Part shown: in pieces, positions 6,856 through 9,286 of the stretch
Layout of the letters: each line of letters starts with the position of its first letter
How positions within the stretch are numbered: the stretch's first letter is position 1
NCBI GenBank assembly: GCA_017501805.1
Contig: JAFVWG010000105.1
Coordinates: 1 to 9,286, forward strand
Reading direction: 5' to 3'
DNA from: Oscillospiraceae bacterium
GTDB taxonomy: Bacteria; Bacillota; Clostridia; Oscillospirales; Oscillospiraceae
DNA: 9,286 nt
Translations under genes and position numbers: made by a program
The notes under the pieces: model-generated
Told to the model about the DNA's origin: nothing
The model's input: only the letters and a program-made list of their open reading frames with translations
The model's database searches: none

Positions 6856-8748
6856 ATGGGAGCGATCGTCATCGAACGGAAAAAACCCTATGTGGGGAAG
6901 CGGCAGACGCCGCGTAAAAAAAAGAAAAAAAGCAGCCGCAGCAAAAAACAGCTGTGGCGTATTCCCGCGCTCTGTCTGGGCGGACTTTTCGCCCTTTTGC
7001 TGCTTGTCGGCTGCTTCTTCAAATTCGGCGCGACCGTCTATCCCAACGTGACCGTCTGCGGCGTTGAGGTCGGCGGAATGGGGCGCGACGTCGCTGTCCG
7101 CGCCGTCGAAAGTGCCGTGAACCGTGTTTACAGCTCGGAGACGATGTCCGTCACCCTGCCGGACCGCACGCTCGCGATCCGTCCCGAGATCTCCAAGATC
7201 TCCGTGAACACGGGAGCCGCCGTTGCCGAGGCGCTGCGCTACGGCCGCGAGGGAGGACCCATCGCATCCCTCATCCGCTATCTGCAGTGCCAAAACACCT
7301 CCCACGCGGTGGACATCTCCGACGCCCTGACCTTTGACGAAGAAGCCATCCGCGAGCTGACGAAGGCCGCCGCACGGCAGGTGGAGAGCGTCAAAAAACA
7401 GCCCACCGTCACCTTCGACAAGGAAGCGGGCGTGATCACCGTTGTAAACGGCAGCTCCGCGCGCCATCTGGACGCGGACGCGCTGTTCGATGCGATCATC
7501 ACGGCATATTCCGAGCGGAATTTCAACGGTGCGCGCTTCGAATACGAGATCGAATACTACGATCCCGTCGATCTGACGCAGCTGTGGAAAGAGAACTGCA
7601 CCGCGCCCGCAGACGCGAATTACAACGAAGAGACCCACGAGATCACCCCGGAAAAGCCCGGCTACGGCTTCGATCTGGAGCAGGAGCACCAGCGCATCGC
7701 ACAGGCGGCGGAGGGCGAAACGCTCACCATCGAGCTGAAAGAGCTGCTGCCCGAGGTCACGCTGGACACGCTGGAAGCAACGCTCTTCCCGGATACGCTT
7801 GCCTCCTACGACAGTCCCCACACGCCCATCGAGGCGCGTACCAACAACCTGATCCGCGCCTGTGAGCGCATCGACGGTATGATCCTCAACCCGGGCGAGG
7901 TGTTCTCCTTCAACAAAACCGTCGGAGAGCGCACGCAGGAAAACGGCTACCGTCCCGCCATCGTCTACACCAACGGCGGCAAGAGCGAAATGGAGCTCGG
8001 CGGCGGCGTCTGCCAGGTCGCATCGACGATCTACCTCTGCGCCCTCATAGCGGATCTTGACATCGTGGAGCGCGCGGAGCATATGTACGCGCCGACCTAT
8101 GTGCCCTACGGCATGGACGCGACGGTCTACTGGGGCGTGCTGGACTTCCGCTTCCGCAACTCCTCCGAATCTCCGCTGCGCATCCGCGCTTCGGTTTCGA
8201 ACGGCAGTGTGCACATCAAGCTGCTCGGCGTAAAGACCTCGGAAGAGACCATCAAGATGACCTACGAGACCCTTGCCACGATCCCCTGGGAAGAGGTGGA
8301 GGAGATTGACGAGACGAAGCCCGCCGATTACAGGGAAGAGACCCAGACGCCCTACACCGGCTACCGCGTCCAGACCTACAAGAACTATTATGATGCGGAC
8401 GGAAAGCTGCTGCGCACGGAAAAATGCGCATACAGCTCCTACCGCAAGCGCGATAAGATCATCACGATCGGAAAGCCGGAGGAGCCGCCTGTCGAAACGC
8501 CGGAGACTGTAACACCTCCCGCGGAGGTCACGGACCCCGTTCCCGCGCCCGCAGAGCCCGTGCAGCCGACGGAACCCGTTCAGCCGACACAACCTGCACA
8601 GCCGGAACAACAGCCCTCTGCGCCCGCTCCCGCGCCTGCAGAGCCTACTCCGACTCCCGCAGATCCGGCGCCGGCACCTACCGCACCCGTACCCGAGACA
8701 ACACCCTCCGGGGACGAGATCGTTCCCTATATTCCCCCGCAGGTATAA
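6856..8748 (+). CDS. VanW-domain membrane protein with peptidoglycan-binding-like region and proline-rich tail
   Basis: The 630-aa product has a lysine-rich cytoplasmic head (residues 9-31), one membrane segment (about 36-58) and an extracellular remainder. Residues about 60-300 resemble the tandem peptidoglycan-binding-4 region common in VanW proteins (VTVCGVEVGGM at 66-76). The VanW domain spans about 326-460, with LNPGEVFSFNKTVG (344-357) and GGGVCQVASTIY (382-393). The tail (541-630) is rich in Pro, Ala, Glu and Thr, and includes EPVQPT twice in tandem (567-578).

VanW was named from the vanB vancomycin-resistance cluster, but its function is not settled; nothing here indicates resistance. 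A wall-associated role is inferred from the domains. The start is uncertain. ATG 6856 is the first in-frame ATG downstream of the promoter, and no good ribosome binding site precedes it. ATG 6835 lies inside the -10 box, and GTG 6892 is an alternative. The gene replaces the genes that usually follow mfd. Confidence 0.88.
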   Translation: MGAIVIERKKPYVGKRQTPRKKKKKSSRSKKQLWRIPALCLGGLFALLLLVGCFFKFGATVYPNVTVCGVEVGGMGRDVAVRAVESAVNRVYSSETMSVTLPDRTLAIRPEISKISVNTGAAVAEALRYGREGGPIASLIRYLQCQNTSHAVDISDALTFDEEAIRELTKAAARQVESVKKQPTVTFDKEAGVITVVNGSSARHLDADALFDAIITAYSERNFNGARFEYEIEYYDPVDLTQLWKENCTAPADANYNEETHEITPEKPGYGFDLEQEHQRIAQAAEGETLTIELKELLPEVTLDTLEATLFPDTLASYDSPHTPIEARTNNLIRACERIDGMILNPGEVFSFNKTVGERTQENGYRPAIVYTNGGKSEMELGGGVCQVASTIYLCALIADLDIVERAEHMYAPTYVPYGMDATVYWGVLDFRFRNSSESPLRIRASVSNGSVHIKLLGVKTSEETIKMTYETLATIPWEEVEEIDETKPADYREETQTPYTGYRVQTYKNYYDADGKLLRTEKCAYSSYRKRDKIITIGKPEEPPVETPETVTPPAEVTDPVPAPAEPVQPTEPVQPTQPAQPEQQPSAPAPAPAEPTPTPADPAPAPTAPVPETTPSGDEIVPYIPPQV

Positions 8749-8755
8749 TACACAG

Positions 8756-8785
8756 CCGCGTCCCCGCTCGGGGACGCGGTTTTTT
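8756..8785 (+). terminator. Strong intrinsic terminator after the VanW-domain gene
   Basis: CCGCGTCCCC (8756-8765) pairs perfectly with GGGGACGCGG (8770-8779) around GCTC, followed by six Ts. It starts seven bases after the stop codon and closes the VanW transcription unit. Confidence 0.95.
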
Positions 8786-8826
8786 CGTCTCTTCTGCGAT
8801 TTTGTCAGAGAATTCGTCCGGCAAAA

Positions 8827-8905
8827 AGAGACTGTTTCCCAAACCCGCTTTTCTTTTTTCTTGCAAAAAGAAAAGGGTTTTGGATGCCCAAAAGAAAAAC
8901 CGCCA
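8827..8905. repeat. Middle copy of the dispersed repeat, with long hairpin
   Basis: AGAGACTGTTTCCCAAACCCG-like sequence at 8827-8847 matches the last 21 bases of the window (9266-9286) with one difference. Its 14-base core GTTTCCCAAACCCG recurs at 176-189. The hairpin continues it: AAACCC (8841-8846) with GGGTTT (8875-8880), and TTTTCTTTTT (8849-8858) with AAAAAGAAAA (8865-8874), with two unpaired bases on the left arm. The segment CCAAAAGAAAAACCG (8888-8902) resembles the reverse complement of the ACCGTTTTCTTTTGG block, so parts of the family occur in both orientations. No T-run or gene boundary makes it a terminator. Confidence 0.65.
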
Positions 8906-8915
8906 ACAGTCCTTT

Positions 8916-9181
8916 GGCGCATTCTCCTATCTCCGGCGTACGAGATCTGCATTGACTCAGCCCCACGCACCGCTGCCGCTGATGCAAACCACACCAAACT
9001 GCACAGCAGCCAAACAGCCGCCTGCTGCAGCCAAAGATCGGAAATGCCAAAGGCGCCGTCGGAAAACCGAATACGTTTCCACGCGGTCTGCAGAAGCGGC
9101 AGCGAAGCATAACGCACAGACAATTCAAGTTTTGCGCGCCGTAAGGCTTTCTCCGCACCCTCAGTGATCCTCCAATGCGCC
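8916..9181. mobile_element. Possible small non-autonomous element with GGCGCATT inverted ends
   Basis: GGCGCATT (8916-8923) and AATGCGCC (9174-9181) are perfect 8-bp inverted ends of a 266-base segment that lies between two copies of the dispersed repeat. TTT flanks both ends, too short to claim a target duplication. GGCGC itself occurs at the loop of the intact repeat at 9215-9219, so the ends may derive from the host repeat. The minus strand stays open through the segment in more than one frame. One frame reads somewhat protein-like (WRITEGAEKALRRAKLELS, then a hydrophobic stretch WLQQAAVWLLCSLVWF), but I recognise no family and its only start candidates lie in repeat DNA. There is no transposase. 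The element call is inference. Confidence 0.3.
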
Positions 9182-9201
9182 TTTTCTTTTGGAGTGTAAG
9201 A

Positions 9202-9286
9202 ACCGTTTTCTTTTGGCGCGACAAAAGAAAATGGGTCTTGAGCGTCTTTCGCAATTCCCAAAACAAGAGACCGTTTCCCAAACCCG
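9202..9286. repeat. Right copy of the dispersed repeat, uninterrupted
   Basis: This copy has all three blocks of the left copy in order (9202-9219, 9228-9244, 9271-9286) with the first two only 8 bases apart. TTTTCTTTTG (9206-9215) pairs with CAAAAGAAAA (9222-9231) around GCGCGA. The stem extends outward by one G-T and two C-G pairs. The window ends exactly at the end of the third block, so the repeat probably continues beyond it. The direct orientation relative to the left copy is read directly. Confidence 0.75.

Noticed and set aside
6856..8748. Vancomycin-resistance gene cluster
   Set aside because: VanW-domain proteins are widespread in Firmicutes without resistance, and no vanHAX-type ligase, dehydrogenase, dipeptidase or two-component genes are present.
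8802..9167. A 121-codon plus-strand frame after the VanW terminator
   Set aside because: It has no ribosome binding site, low-complexity Lys/Arg/Ala/Gln content, and runs through repeat DNA.
6529..9261. A 910-codon open frame on the minus strand across the end of mfd, all of the VanW gene and the right-hand repeats
   Set aside because: It is antisense to two well-supported genes, crosses a strong terminator, and its composition (Arg/Gly/Val/Asp-rich) is the usual result of reading GC-rich codons backwards. Only its first part (8916-9181) is kept as a low-confidence observation.
8805..9281. A 158-codon minus-strand frame, with GGAGGATC before an internal GTG
   Set aside because: It starts and ends inside repeat blocks, is rich in Cys and Arg, matches no family I know and overlaps two other open frames in the same DNA. 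The GGAGG-like site is part of the 266-base segment's border.
1..9286. Circular molecule with overlapping ends
   Set aside because: The repeat copies at the two ends do not overlap as identical terminal sequence; the left start matches 9202, not the last bases. Chromosomal core genes also argue against a small circle.

Overview
The window is a GC-rich (by eye about 60 percent) stretch of a Firmicutes chromosome, most likely class Clostridia and perhaps an Oscillospiraceae/Ruminococcaceae-type gut anaerobe. The evidence is the conserved Firmicutes gene order glmU-prs-pth-mfd, Shine-Dalgarno sequences of the GGAGG type, and a VanW/peptidoglycan-binding-4 family membrane protein. The species-level placement is inference. 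All five genes supported here lie on the + strand and no tRNA, rRNA, CRISPR array or transposase gene was seen.

Layout: bases 1-241 hold no gene but carry a copy of a dispersed, hairpin-rich repeat that looks interrupted by about 102 bases. A promoter at 242-270, overlapped by a short dyad, drives a probable operon: glmU (322-1488), prs (1524-2480) and pth (2482-3072, one base after prs). A 164-base gap follows, holding a 14-base tandem repeat and a strong hairpin. Then comes mfd (3237-6755), ending near a modest terminator (6771-6795). A separate near-consensus promoter (6808-6836) sits just in front of a VanW-domain gene (6856-8748), which ends at a textbook intrinsic terminator (8756-8785). 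From 8786 to the end there is no convincing gene. Instead there are two more copies of the dispersed repeat, flanking a 266-base segment bounded by inverted GGCGCATT ends.

How the genes fit together: GlmU feeds UDP-GlcNAc into peptidoglycan and Prs makes PRPP for nucleotide synthesis. Pth recycles peptidyl-tRNA, and Mfd removes stalled RNA polymerase and recruits repair. The VanW protein is a membrane-anchored, probably wall-associated protein. Relative to Bacillus subtilis, ctc (between prs and pth) and fin (between pth and mfd) are absent.

The most notable points are these. The GlmU has an intact acetyltransferase half but a shortened and degenerate uridyltransferase half. A repeat family at both window edges appears to have taken insertions at the same GGCGC loop. 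The VanW gene has almost no 5' leader. I did not find a convincing undescribed multi-gene system; the repeats and the GlmU pseudo-domain are the best candidates for follow-up.
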